A DNA stretch of 64,000 nucleotides. It comes from Glycocaulis alkaliphilus (GTDB lineage: Bacteria > Pseudomonadota > Alphaproteobacteria > Caulobacterales > Maricaulaceae). Positions 34,345-42,441 of this stretch are shown here, piece after piece. Every line of letters starts with the position of its first letter. Within the stretch, counting starts at the first letter, position 1. The notes under the pieces are model-generated. The model was not told where the DNA came from. It did no database searches and saw only the letters and a program-made list of their open reading frames with translations. A program made the position numbers and the translations under genes. Location of the stretch: assembly GCF_004000605.1 (NCBI RefSeq), contig NZ_CP018911.1, forward strand, positions 2,585,001 to 2,649,000, given 5' to 3'.

Positions 34345-34515
34345 CTAGCCCTGACCGGCGGGCTTTGTGCCAGTCGTTTTTTCAGCGCCGCCTTTCGCCG
34401 GTCTGGCGGCTGCCTTGCGCCGGCGCAGATTGGCGCGCAAAGCCTCGGCCAGACGCGCCTCGCGGCTGTCTGATCCGGCTGGCTGCTGTGAGCCCTTGTC
34501 GGACTTTTTGGTCAT
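34345..34515 (-). CDS. Small basic protein upstream of murA (56 aa)
   Basis: The ORF MTKKSDKGSQ... contains 'SREARLAEALRANLRRRKAA', a charged helical segment resembling small proteins annotated just before murA in other alphaproteobacteria. The tail is Lys/Gly/Ala-rich and probably disordered. There is no signal peptide. It ends 72 bases before murA and may be first in the operon. Function unknown; the basic helix could bind RNA. Confidence 0.65.
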   Translation of the reverse strand: MTKKSDKGSQQPAGSDSREARLAEALRANLRRRKAAARPAKGGAEKTTGTKPAGQG

Positions 34516-34943
34516 GGGTCTGGTGTGACGCCAAGCGGGTGGGCGGTCAAGCGGGGGGATTGGGTTTCGCGAATGTCCGGCTCGTTTCTCCGGTTTCTAT
34601 CTTGGAACCTCTCAACCGGGTTCCCGGGCTTGACCCGGGATCCATGCTTACAGCCATCGACCGCTCCCATGGATCCCGGCTCGGGGGCCGGGAACCCGGC
34701 GGAAACGGCAATGCCCTCTGGGCCAGAGAGCCGCTCCGGCGCGCAGCGCCGCAAGGCCGAACGGCCGCCCGCGCTCGTGCGCGGAACAACGCAGCCCGGC
34801 CTGCCCCTGCGGAGACGGGGGATGGGCTGCGGAACTAGAACGCTCCCCCTGCAACAACCGCAAGCGCGCCCTTGGCGCGGCTGCAAACTTGGGCTATACG
34901 CCCCGCTCCGGTAGGGCAGGCCTCGCGCCGCCCGGCACCGAAG
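34516..34943. repeat. Gene-free stretch with a paired-hairpin repeat (family B)
   Basis: 34616-34699 is a REPIN-like pair. The left half begins CCGGGTTCCCGGG and ends GGGATCCATG; the right half is its near inverse, CATGGATCCC to GGGAACCCGG. The stems differ between halves by compensating changes (CCCGGGCTTGACCCGGG against CCCGGCTCGGGGGCCGGG). The rest, 34700-34943, holds further GC-rich palindromes and leads into tRNA-Thr. No gene is supported. Confidence 0.7.
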
Positions 34944-35018
34944 GCCGCTATAGCTCAGGGGTAGAGCGTTCCCTTGGTAAGGGAGAGGTCGAGTGTTCAA
35001 TTCACTCTAGCGGCACCA
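34944..35018 (+). tRNA. tRNA-Thr (GGT)
   Basis: A 75-base cloverleaf: acceptor GCCGCTA paired with TAGCGGC, discriminator A and an encoded CCA (35016-35018). The anticodon loop is TTGGTAA with GGT at 34976-34978. The T arm is GAGTG-TTCAATT-CACTC. DNA downstream is A+T-richer, as at integration scars, but no repeat of the tRNA 3' end was found. Confidence 0.95.
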
Positions 35019-35161
35019 TTTTTCCTCAGTTTGGCTGTCTACCGACCTTAAAAATGGCGGTTATCGCAAGCGCCCTCAGCCAGCTTGCGCTTCGGCGATC
35101 TTTGATAAATGCTCAGAAATATCTGGACTTGCACCAGAGCCTCAGGTGAAAGCCGTTACCG

Positions 35162-35413
35162 ATGAATGCTGCGTCTGACGCCATAGCTGTTCATAATGAA
35201 CGCACCAAACTGTTTGCGTGATTTGTAAATGCCATTGCAATCGGTCTTATAGGATTTGCGGTTCTAAGACCTCTGACTGATGATCCCGTTAGCGTTACAT
35301 GGCTGTCGGTTTGGTGGGGTGCTACCGGGCTGGCATTACACGGGCTTTCGCACTATATTCTGCGGTATCTGATCTCGTCCGCAGAGACGGAAAAGCGCCA
35401 TGACGCTGTTTGA
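35162..35413 (+). pseudogene. Small two-helix membrane protein interrupted by an in-frame UGA
   Basis: Reading from ATG 35162 gives 'MNAASDAIAVHNERTKLFA', then TGA (35219-35221), then 'FVNAIAIGLIGFAVLRPL', 'WLSVWWGATGLALHGLSHY' and a charged end before TGA 35411. Together they look like one 83-residue protein with two membrane helices; 'NERTKLFA' leading into a helix recalls small alphaproteobacterial membrane proteins. The simplest reading is a nonsense mutation. No Shine-Dalgarno sequence is clear. It overlaps the next ORF. Confidence 0.5.
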
Positions 35414-35522
35414 ATTTCTCATTCCTCTTATCGCTTTCGCCGTTGTCGGCGCGGGCATCTGGATGCTGCGCCGCGAAGCGCGCGGGCTTGAGAAGCACCT
35501 GGGCCGCTTTCCCGCCGAATAA
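35400..35522 (+). CDS. Small single-helix membrane protein (40 aa)
   Basis: MTLFEFLIPLIAFAVVGAGI is one membrane helix, followed by 'WMLRREARGLEKHLGRFPAE', a positively charged cytosolic tail. ATG 35400 overlaps the end of the preceding broken ORF by 14 bases, suggesting a former two-gene unit of small membrane proteins. Function unknown. Confidence 0.5.
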   Translation: MTLFEFLIPLIAFAVVGAGIWMLRREARGLEKHLGRFPAE

Positions 35523-35646
35523 GCCCCTTCCGGCAGCGCAATCAGAGAAACCGTTCCAGAAGGCGGATTCATCCCCCTTCCGCATTGGGCTTTCGCCATT
35601 TCCGGGTTAGATTTGCTGTCAGGTCACCAGCTGACGGAACCCCTCC

Positions 35647-37110
35647 ATGTCCGTGTTGCGATTATCCTCTGCGAAACTCCTGCTGACGCCTGTGCGGCTA
35701 TTGTGCGCGGGCCTCATCGCGCTCGGCGCAGTGATGCTGGCCGCAGGCGCGCTGGCGCGGCAGGCTGAAAGCGCCAACGGCACCGTCCATCTGGTCAGCC
35801 TGCAGGGCGCTATCGGTCCGGCGCGGGCAGGCCATGTGGTGCGTGCGATCGAGCGCGCAGCCAGCGAGGCGGACGCTGTCATCATCGAGATGGATACGCC
35901 AGGCGGCCTGGTTGATGCGATGCGCGACATCAATAATGCCATTCTCGCCTCGCCTGTGCCGGTAATCGTCCATGTTGCGCCCACCGGCGCGCGCGCCACC
36001 AGCGCCGGAGCCTATATCCTCTATGCGGCCCACGTGGCCGCGATGGCGCCGGGCAGTACGGTCGGCGCAGCAACGCCTGTGACCATGGGCGGCGCGCCGG
36101 GAAGCCCGCCGCAAACGCCCGATGAGGGCGAAGAGGAGAGCAATGAGCCCGGCAGTGCGCTGGAAGAGGCCGCGCGCCAGCGCTCCGAACCTGCCACCCG
36201 CCAGGCGCCGGGCAATGACGAAGCCATGCGCAACAAGATGGTCAACGATTCGGTGGCCTATATCCGCGCGCTGGCAGAGCTGCGCGGGCGCAATGGCGAC
36301 TGGGCCGAGCGCGCCGTGCGTGAAGGCGTGAGCCTGACCTATAGCGAGGCGGTGAACGAGAACGTTGCGGACTTCGTTGCCGGATCGACGAGCGAACTTC
36401 TGACCCTCGCCAGCGGCCGCACGGTGATGCTGGGCGATGGCAGCGAGATCACGCTGGCGCTCGAAGGCGCGGCGGTGGAGCGGGCCGAGATGAGCCTCCC
36501 CACGCAGATTCTCACCGTCATCACCGATCCGAACATCGCCTTTCTGGTGCTCAATCTCGGCTTTATCGGGCTTCTTGTGAGCTTCTATAACGGGCTGGAG
36601 CCGATCACCTTCGTGGCGGGCCTCATCTGCATCATAGTCGGGCTTTATGCGCTCAATACCCTGCCCCTGAACTATGCAGGCGCGGCGCTGATCGTACTGG
36701 GGCTGGGCCTGCTCATCGCGGAAGTATTCGTTGCCTCTTACGGATTGCTGGCGCTCGGCGGTGTGATCGCCTTTGCCATCGGCGCGCTGATGCTGGTCGA
36801 TACCGATGTGGAAGGCCTGCGCATTGACTGGCCCATGGTGCTGGTGATGAGCGCGATCATGGGCGTGTCGGTACTGCTGGCTGGCAGTTACGGCCTCGCC
36901 GCGCAGGCGCGCAAGGTGGTGACAGGCCGCGAAGGCCTGACGGGCGCTACCGGCACCGTGCTAAGCTGGCTCAATGGCGCTGGCCATGTTCAGGTCGAGG
37001 GCGAGCGCTGGCAGGCTGTGTCCTCTGAAGATCTGCAACCCGGAGACACGGTAAAAGTCGTGTCGGTGGACGGGCTGACAGTAAAAGTGAAATCATCTGG
37101 CCGGGGCTGA
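35647..37110 (+). CDS. NfeD-family membrane serine protease (ClpP class)
   Basis: A 487-residue protein with an N-terminal signal/anchor, a ClpP-like protease domain (about 45-260), four to five membrane helices (about 300-410) and a C-terminal NfeD OB-fold. Catalytic residues of the 1510-N type dyad are visible as S119 ('RATSAGAYILYA') and probably K197 ('MRNKMVNDSV'); 'MDTPGG' is at 82-87. Such proteases act on stomatins; the next gene, 33 bases on, encodes one. An acidic insertion lies at about 158-175. Confidence 0.92.
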   Translation: MSVLRLSSAKLLLTPVRLLCAGLIALGAVMLAAGALARQAESANGTVHLVSLQGAIGPARAGHVVRAIERAASEADAVIIEMDTPGGLVDAMRDINNAILASPVPVIVHVAPTGARATSAGAYILYAAHVAAMAPGSTVGAATPVTMGGAPGSPPQTPDEGEEESNEPGSALEEAARQRSEPATRQAPGNDEAMRNKMVNDSVAYIRALAELRGRNGDWAERAVREGVSLTYSEAVNENVADFVAGSTSELLTLASGRTVMLGDGSEITLALEGAAVERAEMSLPTQILTVITDPNIAFLVLNLGFIGLLVSFYNGLEPITFVAGLICIIVGLYALNTLPLNYAGAALIVLGLGLLIAEVFVASYGLLALGGVIAFAIGALMLVDTDVEGLRIDWPMVLVMSAIMGVSVLLAGSYGLAAQARKVVTGREGLTGATGTVLSWLNGAGHVQVEGERWQAVSSEDLQPGDTVKVVSVDGLTVKVKSSGRG

Positions 37111-37143
37111 CGCACCGGAAAACCAGTCGCAAGGGAGAACGCT

Positions 37144-37920
37144 GTGGCGGAACTGGGCATGAATATCGGCTTTCTGTTGGGTCTGGCGGCTGTGGTGTTC
37201 GCCCTCCTGTCGTCGGCGATCAAGATTTTGCGCGAGTATGAGCGCGGCGTGGTGTTCACGCTCGGACGCTATTCGGGAACCTCAGGTCCGGGCCTGATCA
37301 TCCTCATTCCCATCCTGCAGCAGATGGTGAAGGTGGATCTGCGCATCGTCGCCGAGGACGTGCCCAGCCAGGATGTCATCAGCCAGGACAATGTCTCGGT
37401 GCGCGTCAACGCCGTGCTCTATTACCGCATTGTCGACCCGCAGCGCGCCATCAATCAGGTCAGCGATTTCCGCGAGGCGACCAGCCAGCTCGCCCAGACC
37501 ACGCTGCGCTCGGTACTCGGCAAGCATGATCTCGATGAAATGCTCTCCCAGCGCGACAAGCTGAACGAGGACATCCAGTCCATTCTGGACTCCCAGACCG
37601 AGGCCTGGGGCATCAAGGTCTCCAATGTCGAGATCAAGCATGTCGATCTGGATACATCCATGATCCGCGCCATCGCCCGCCAGGCCGAGGCCGAGCGCGA
37701 ACGGCGCGCGAAAGTCATCATCGCCGAGGGCGAACAGCAGGCGGCCGCCAAGCTGGCCGAGGCCGCAGAAGTGCTCGCCGGTCAGGATGGCGCGATGCAA
37801 CTGCGCTATCTCGGCACCTTGCAGGAGATTGGCGGCAAGGGCTCGAATACGATCGTCTTCCCGATGGCCGGCGATCTCATCGCGAACCTCACCGCGCCGC
37901 GTGGCGGAGGCCAGAGCTGA
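37144..37920 (+). CDS. SPFH/stomatin-family membrane protein (QmcA-like)
   Basis: The 258-residue protein starts at GTG 37144. It has one N-terminal membrane helix ('[17 protein letters not shown]' region), then the SPFH domain ('[14 protein letters not shown]', '[20 protein letters not shown]' in part) and a coiled-coil with '[19 protein letters not shown]'. Stomatin-like proteins form oligomeric rings in membrane microdomains. It is paired with the NfeD protease as in many bacteria and archaea. Confidence 0.93.
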   Translation: MAELGMNIGFLLGLAAVVFALLSSAIKILREYERGVVFTLGRYSGTSGPGLIILIPILQQMVKVDLRIVAEDVPSQDVISQDNVSVRVNAVLYYRIVDPQRAINQVSDFREATSQLAQTTLRSVLGKHDLDEMLSQRDKLNEDIQSILDSQTEAWGIKVSNVEIKHVDLDTSMIRAIARQAEAERERRAKVIIAEGEQQAAAKLAEAAEVLAGQDGAMQLRYLGTLQEIGGKGSNTIVFPMAGDLIANLTAPRGGGQS

Positions 37921-37937
37921 CCGTCATAACTGCCGGT

Positions 37938-38942
37938 ATGCATAGCGCGCTTTTCCCGGACATTGCGGCCCGTGAGGCCGGGCTCCTGCCTGTGTCTGAC
38001 GGGCATTCCCTCTATTGGGAACGATCCGGGCTGGAAGGCGGACGCGCGCTTCTTTTCCTGCATGGCGGGCCGGGATCGGGCGCGAGCGCGCGTCACCGCC
38101 GCTATGCCGATCCGGCCATCTGGGAGACCATCCAGTTTGACCAGCGCGGGTGCGGGCGCTCCGCCCCGCTATTTGAGCTATACGCCAACACAACCGCGCA
38201 CCTGATCGAGGATGTTGAGGCCCTGCGCGAGCATCTGGGTCTTGAGCGCTTTGATTGCGTGATGGGGGCAAGCTGGGGCACCACGCTGGCTCTGGCCTAT
38301 GCGCAGGCACACCCCGAACGCGTGGAAAACGTGCTGGTCGAAGGCGTCTTTCTGGCGACCCGCCGGGAGCTGGACTGGTGGCATGGCAAAAGCGGGGCGG
38401 GCGCGGTTTATCCCGATGCCCATGGCTGGCTCATGCACGGCGTGCCGGAGGCGCTGCACGATGATCCGCCCGGCTTTGCCCGCTGGGCGCTGGCCGCCAT
38501 GCAGACAGAGCTGGCCGCAGGTGCGCCCCTGCTGGCAAAGCTGGACGATCCGGATGCCGAAGCCGCGTTGAAAGACAGCGTGATATTCCGCTGGATCGCC
38601 TATGAGGAATTGCTCTCCCATCTGGAGGCAACGCCGCAAAGCGCGCTGGTGAATTTGCGCGCCAAGGGCCGCGACAAGCTGATCTCCACCGCCCTGATCG
38701 AGGCGCATTACTTTTCACAGGGCTGCTTCCTTGAGGAGGGCCAGTTGCTGACCGAGGCATACCGCCTCACCATGCCGGTCCATATCGTCCACAGCCGCTA
38801 TGACATGGTGTGTCCGCTGCAATCGGCCTTCGATCTGAAAGACGCGGCGCCGGACGCCACCCTGACCATCGTGCCGGCCCATGGCCACGCCATGAGCGAA
38901 CCGGTGTTCAAGGTGGTCAGGAATGTGATTGCCGGGCTTTAG
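37938..38942 (+). CDS. pip: Proline iminopeptidase
   Basis: This alpha/beta hydrolase of peptidase family S33 removes N-terminal proline. The 334-residue protein has the oxyanion motif 'HGGPGSG' (42-48), 'FDQRGCGRS' and the nucleophile elbow 'GASWGTT' (S112). A late 'HSRYDMVCP' and 'PAHGHAMS' supply the Asp and His regions. It is 17 bases after the stomatin gene, so co-transcription is possible, though no functional link is evident. Confidence 0.9.
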   Translation: MHSALFPDIAAREAGLLPVSDGHSLYWERSGLEGGRALLFLHGGPGSGASARHRRYADPAIWETIQFDQRGCGRSAPLFELYANTTAHLIEDVEALREHLGLERFDCVMGASWGTTLALAYAQAHPERVENVLVEGVFLATRRELDWWHGKSGAGAVYPDAHGWLMHGVPEALHDDPPGFARWALAAMQTELAAGAPLLAKLDDPDAEAALKDSVIFRWIAYEELLSHLEATPQSALVNLRAKGRDKLISTALIEAHYFSQGCFLEEGQLLTEAYRLTMPVHIVHSRYDMVCPLQSAFDLKDAAPDATLTIVPAHGHAMSEPVFKVVRNVIAGL

Positions 38943-38950
38943 CGCCCACC

Positions 38951-39409
38951 TCAAAGCTCAACGTGGAAGAACTGGTTGAACGCGGTTTGCGGGTAGTCCG
39001 CGAACGCATCACCCGGCAGGAAGCCGCGCCGGGCATAGAGCCTCACCGCCGCCTCGAATGCCGGGCCCCTGCCCGTCTCCAGACTTAGCCGCGTGAGGCC
39101 ACGATCACGCGCCGTGCCGATGATGTGGTCGAGTATGGCCGCGCCCGCGCCCTGCCCGGCAAAATCGGGATGGACGCGCATTGATTTGATCTCGCCGTGA
39201 GTGGTGTTGAGTGCTTTCAGCGCGCCGACACACGCTATTTTGCTCTGCCGCCACGCCGTCCAGACAGTTATCTGCGGCCTTTGCAGGCCAGACAGGTCCA
39301 GCGCAAACACTGTCCCCGGCGGAGAGCGGGCATGCATGCCCGCCAGATGCAGCGCCAGAAGGGCGCGCGTGTCCGCACCCGATAGATCATCTTCGCGGAT
39401 GTCGTACAT
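38951..39409 (-). CDS. GNAT-family N-acetyltransferase
   Basis: The 152-residue protein starts at ATG 39409. The acetyl-CoA loop is 'MRVHPDFAGQGAGAAILDHI' and the end 'LYARRGFLPG' is the GNAT motif B. The N-terminal half has 'GALKALNTTHGEIKSMRV'. Substrate unknown. It converges on pip and is divergent from the TetR gene at 39608, so the TetR operator in between could affect both. Confidence 0.86.
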   Translation of the reverse strand: MYDIREDDLSGADTRALLALHLAGMHARSPPGTVFALDLSGLQRPQITVWTAWRQSKIACVGALKALNTTHGEIKSMRVHPDFAGQGAGAAILDHIIGTARDRGLTRLSLETGRGPAFEAAVRLYARRGFLPGDAFADYPQTAFNQFFHVEL

Positions 39410-39576
39410 GCCCGCCCCCTGCTGTGCTCGCCGCGGCGCTAGCGCAAATACCCCTGCCCCCTCAAGGCTGGCTGGCCGTGGATTTCGGCGCTTGCCGCCA
39501 TTTGCCCACACCGGCAGCACGCCAGCCTGATCGGCGTACAAGACCCGCTTTCCTCGTCCTCTGGATTCTCGCTTGC

Positions 39577-39604
39577 ATACATACCGACTGGTTGGTATGT
39601 ATGC
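39577..39604. promoter_or_regulatory. TetR-type palindromic operator
   Basis: Perfect 10-base arms CATACATACC (39577-39586) and GGTATGTATG (39595-39604) flank GACTGGTT. It ends four bases before the ATG of the TetR gene, so bound regulator would block its own transcription or translation. The inner 'ATACC...GGTAT' is a common pattern in TetR-family operators. Confidence 0.8.
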
Positions 39605-39607
39605 TGC

Positions 39608-40276
39608 ATGAAGAATGACAACCACCCCGCAGCCGCCTCTCCTGCCCGCATCCCGCGCGGGGAAGCCCGCACACGTCTCCTCGACACGGCGCTGAGACTG
39701 ATCCGCGAGCAGGGCTTCGCCGCGACCAGCGTGGATGCGTTGTGCAAGGAGGCCGGCGTCACCAAGGGCGCGTTCTTCCATCATTTTGACAGCAAGGAAG
39801 CGCTGGGCGCGGCAGCGGCCGATTACTGGTCGGAGACCACTTCGGCCCTGTTTGCGGGCGCGCCCTATCATGCGCCAGCTGACCCGCTGGATCGCGTATT
39901 TGCCTATCTCGATTTCCGCGCCGCGCTGATCGATGGCGAGATCGCTGAATTCACCTGTCTCGTCGGCACGATGGTGCAGGAGACCTACGGCTCCAGCGAC
40001 GCGATACGCGACGCCTGCAACCGCTCGATCACCGGCCATGCCGCGACGCTGGAGGCGGATATTCAGGCGGCGCTGGACGCGCGCGGGATCGGCGAGCCCT
40101 ACACAGCCTCCAGCCTCGCGCTTCTCACCCAGACGGTCATCCAGGGCGGCTTCATCACCGCCAAGGCGGCGGGACACAAGGGCCCGGTGCTCGACGCCAT
40201 CGCCCATCTGAAACGCTATTTCGCCTTCATTTTTGATGGCTCGGCCGCTCGGGCGGACACAAGGAGCGCCGCATGA
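39608..40276 (+). CDS. TetR/AcrR family repressor of the downstream operon
   Basis: A 222-residue regulator with HTH 'GFAATSVDALCKEAGVTKGAFFHHF' in part, at about 38-65, 'HHFDSKEAL' being typical of the subgroup. It sits directly behind a perfect palindrome (39577-39604) and overlaps the following RibD-like gene by four bases (ATGA). The operon continues with a VOC protein and DUF1428, so the repressor probably controls all four in response to an electrophile or drug; the inducer is not known. Confidence 0.88.
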   Translation: MKNDNHPAAASPARIPRGEARTRLLDTALRLIREQGFAATSVDALCKEAGVTKGAFFHHFDSKEALGAAAADYWSETTSALFAGAPYHAPADPLDRVFAYLDFRAALIDGEIAEFTCLVGTMVQETYGSSDAIRDACNRSITGHAATLEADIQAALDARGIGEPYTASSLALLTQTVIQGGFITAKAAGHKGPVLDAIAHLKRYFAFIFDGSAARADTRSAA

Positions 40277-40887
40277 GAACCGTCAGGATCATCGAGCATA
40301 TATCGCTGGACGGGGTCATTCAGGCGCCCGGAGGCCCGGAAGAGGACACAAACGGCCGCTTCGAACACGGCGGGTGGGCTTTTCCGCATCACGATGAAGC
40401 GGTCGGCGAGGCGATAGGCGCCGCACATCCGGGCGGATTTGATCTGCTGCTGGGGCGGCGCACTTACGACATTTTCGCCAGCCACTGGCCACATCAGGAA
40501 GGACCGATGGCTGAAGGCCTGAACGGCGCGCGCAAATATGTCGCCACGCACAGACCGGAAAGCCTTGGCTGGGGACCGGCGGAAGGTCTTGGGGCGGACA
40601 TTGCCGCAAGCCTGCGCAAGATAAAGGCGGGCGAAGGCCCCGATCTGGTCGTATGGGGCAGCTCGACGATCACGCCTGCGCTGATCGAACACGGACTGGC
40701 CGACGAGGTCGTTCTGCTGGTCTTTCCCGTCATGCTGGGGCGGGGCAAGCGGATTTTCTCGGACACGGCGGCTGCCACCGAGCTGTCCCTGATTAGCAGC
40801 AAGGCGGCTGGCTCCGGCGTCATCATCAACATCTACAAACCCGCCGGGCCTGCGCGAACCGGCAGCTTCGCCGAGTCTGCCGAATGA
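40273..40887 (+). CDS. Dihydrofolate reductase-like (RibD C-terminal domain) protein
   Basis: The 204-residue protein has the RibD C-terminal/DHFR-like fold. 'ISLDGVIQAPGG' near the N-terminus, 'LLLGRRTYDIFASHW' and 'LVVWGSSTITPALIEHGLADEVVL' in part match this NADPH-binding family. Members reduce pterins or unknown substrates; many are of unknown function. It is second in the TetR operon. Confidence 0.85.
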   Translation: MRTVRIIEHISLDGVIQAPGGPEEDTNGRFEHGGWAFPHHDEAVGEAIGAAHPGGFDLLLGRRTYDIFASHWPHQEGPMAEGLNGARKYVATHRPESLGWGPAEGLGADIAASLRKIKAGEGPDLVVWGSSTITPALIEHGLADEVVLLVFPVMLGRGKRIFSDTAAATELSLISSKAAGSGVIINIYKPAGPARTGSFAESAE

Positions 40888-40918
40888 AGCGGGCCCGTCT
40901 GCAAGGAGGAGAGAATCC

Positions 40919-41335
40919 ATGACGGAACTGACGACATCCAGCACCAATCCCGAGACCACGAAAGGGGTGATCCCCTATCTGGATATGGCGGGCCGGTCGC
41001 TGGAAGCAGCGAAATTCTACGAGAAGGCGTTCGGCGCGACGATCATCGGGCATGTACCCGGCCAGAGCGCGGGGCGTGTCGCGCACTGCCAGATCGAGAT
41101 CAATGGCGGCACGCTGATGATGACCGATCACCGCGACACGGCTGTAGAGCGCGAGGGATTTCACCTGCAGATCGTCGCTGAAGACGCGCAGGCGCGCTGG
41201 GACCGCGCGGTCGAGGCGGGCTGCGAGATCGTCATGCCGTTTGAAATGCAGTTCTGGGGCGACCGATGGGGGCTGGTTCGCGATCCATTCGGGATCCAGT
41301 GGGCGTTCAACGAGGCCGAAGGCTGCGGCGCATAA
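40919..41335 (+). CDS. VOC-superfamily protein (PhnB/glyoxalase-like)
   Basis: A 138-residue protein behind AAGGAGG. It shows the two beta-alpha-beta modules of the vicinal-oxygen-chelate fold: 'VIPYLDMAGRSLEAAKFYEKAFGA' in part, 'GGTLMMTDH' and 'WGDRWGLVRDPFGIQWAF' in part. VOC proteins bind metals for isomerase or dioxygenase chemistry or bind antibiotics. The specific activity here is unknown; the TetR context hints at detoxification. Confidence 0.87.
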   Translation: MTELTTSSTNPETTKGVIPYLDMAGRSLEAAKFYEKAFGATIIGHVPGQSAGRVAHCQIEINGGTLMMTDHRDTAVEREGFHLQIVAEDAQARWDRAVEAGCEIVMPFEMQFWGDRWGLVRDPFGIQWAFNEAEGCGA

Positions 41336-41368
41336 TCACAACACAAGCCATCAGGAAGGACAGGACCA

Positions 41369-41725
41369 ATGAGCTATTACGTACAGGGCTTTGTGCTGGC
41401 GGTGCCCACCGCCAACAAGGACGCCTTCATCAAGCACGCCAGGGAAGCCGCCGAGGTGTTCAAGGAATATGGCGTCATCAAATGCGTGGAGTGCTGGGGC
41501 GATGACGTGCCCGATGGCGTCCACACCTCCTTCCCGATGGCGGTGAAGGCCGAAGCCGACGAGACGGTGGTGTTCTCCTGGTATATCTGGCCGTCAAAGG
41601 AGGCACTGGACGCTGCCATGCCGAAAGTCATGGAAGATCCGCGCCTGGAGCCGGCCAATAATCCCATGCCGTTCGACGGCAAGCGCCTGATCTATGGCGG
41701 GTTCGTGCCGGTCGTCGACATATAG
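41369..41725 (+). CDS. DUF1428 family protein
   Basis: A 118-residue ferredoxin-like-fold protein: 'YYVQGFVLAVPTANKDAF', 'CWGDDVPDG' and 'VFSWYIWPSKEALDAAM' are the conserved DUF1428 segments, and it ends 'FDGKRLIYGGFVPVVDI'. No biochemical role is established that I know of. It is last in the four-gene TetR operon, 33 bases after the VOC gene. Confidence 0.9.
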   Translation: MSYYVQGFVLAVPTANKDAFIKHAREAAEVFKEYGVIKCVECWGDDVPDGVHTSFPMAVKAEADETVVFSWYIWPSKEALDAAMPKVMEDPRLEPANNPMPFDGKRLIYGGFVPVVDI

Positions 41726-41797
41726 CCAAGCGCCGTTGAATCTCTCGGCCCTGAAAGCGGCGTATAAGGGGTGAACGCGCACGGGACTGATTGCCTC

Positions 41798-41828
41798 ACG
41801 TATTCATTTTTGATTATATTGAATACGT
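41798..41828. promoter_or_regulatory. Operator of the parDE toxin-antitoxin operon
   Basis: ACGTATTCA (41798-41806) and TGAATACGT (41820-41828) are perfect 9-base arms around an A+T-rich 13-base spacer. The site is 24 bases before parD, as expected for autorepression by a ribbon-helix-helix antitoxin. Confidence 0.75.
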
Positions 41829-41852
41829 ACAGCAACGGGACCGGAGGTAGCC

Positions 41853-42107
41853 ATGTCCCGCACGACGACGATGACGGTGCGCCTGAGCGGAGTATTGAGC
41901 GAGTTCGTTGCCGCCAATGTCGGCGATGACGGTGCCTATGAGAATGTCAGCGAATATGTCCGCGACCTGATCCGCCGGGACAAGGAACGCGCTGAGCAGG
42001 CAGCTTTTGATCGGCTGAAGGCGGAGCTGACCCATGCCTTCGCGGCCCCGGACTCCAGTTACAAGCCCCTGACCGCCGCCGATGTAATCCGCCGCAATCA
42101 GGGCTGA
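41853..42107 (+). CDS. parD: ParD-type antitoxin (ribbon-helix-helix)
   Basis: The 84-residue protein begins 'MSRTTTMTVRLSGVL', a beta strand and helix of the ribbon-helix-helix fold, and has 'YENVSEYVRDLIRRDKERAE', the ParD/CopG signature. The C-terminal half is charged and would wrap the toxin. A palindromic operator precedes it, and the toxin gene follows after four bases. Confidence 0.9.
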   Translation: MSRTTTMTVRLSGVLSEFVAANVGDDGAYENVSEYVRDLIRRDKERAEQAAFDRLKAELTHAFAAPDSSYKPLTAADVIRRNQG

Positions 42108-42111
42108 GCGG

Positions 42112-42438
42112 ATGACCCGAATCCGCATTCAGGAGGCGGCCTCAAGGCGGCTGGACGAAATATTTCTCTACGCCCGCAAGCACTGGGGCGAGGAACAGGC
42201 GGAGCGCTACATCACCGGCCTGTTCGACGCGTTCGGGACGATCGCCACGCACGGCGTGCTGTCACGGCCCATCCCTGCCGAGCTGGGCGTCGACGGCTTC
42301 GTGTTCCGGTACGAACGCCATTTCGTCTACTGGCGGCATCTCGACAATGGCGATATCGGCATCGTCACCGTACTGCACGAACGCATGCACAGGATCGGAC
42401 AGCTGCGTGACGCGCTGGATGGCGAGCCGGACGGCTAA
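42112..42438 (+). CDS. parE: ParE/RelE-family toxin
   Basis: A 108-residue toxin of the ParE branch: 'EAASRRLDEIFLYARKHWGEEQAERYI' in part forms the N-terminal helical hairpin, and 'GFVFRYERHFVYWRHL' with 'DIGIVTVLHERMH' gives the C-terminal sheet. ParE toxins poison DNA gyrase. It is paired with parD upstream, so the module is complete and probably active. Confidence 0.88.
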   Translation: MTRIRIQEAASRRLDEIFLYARKHWGEEQAERYITGLFDAFGTIATHGVLSRPIPAELGVDGFVFRYERHFVYWRHLDNGDIGIVTVLHERMHRIGQLRDALDGEPDG

Positions 42439-42441
42439 CCC

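Noticed and set aside
35219-35221. Selenocysteine at the in-frame UGA
   Set aside because: No SECIS-like hairpin was apparent right after the codon and the position is not redox-like; nonsense mutation is simpler.
38951-40207. 418-codon minus-strand ORF spanning the GNAT and TetR genes
   Set aside because: Only the last 152 residues are a real GNAT protein; the rest is antisense of the TetR gene and its promoter.
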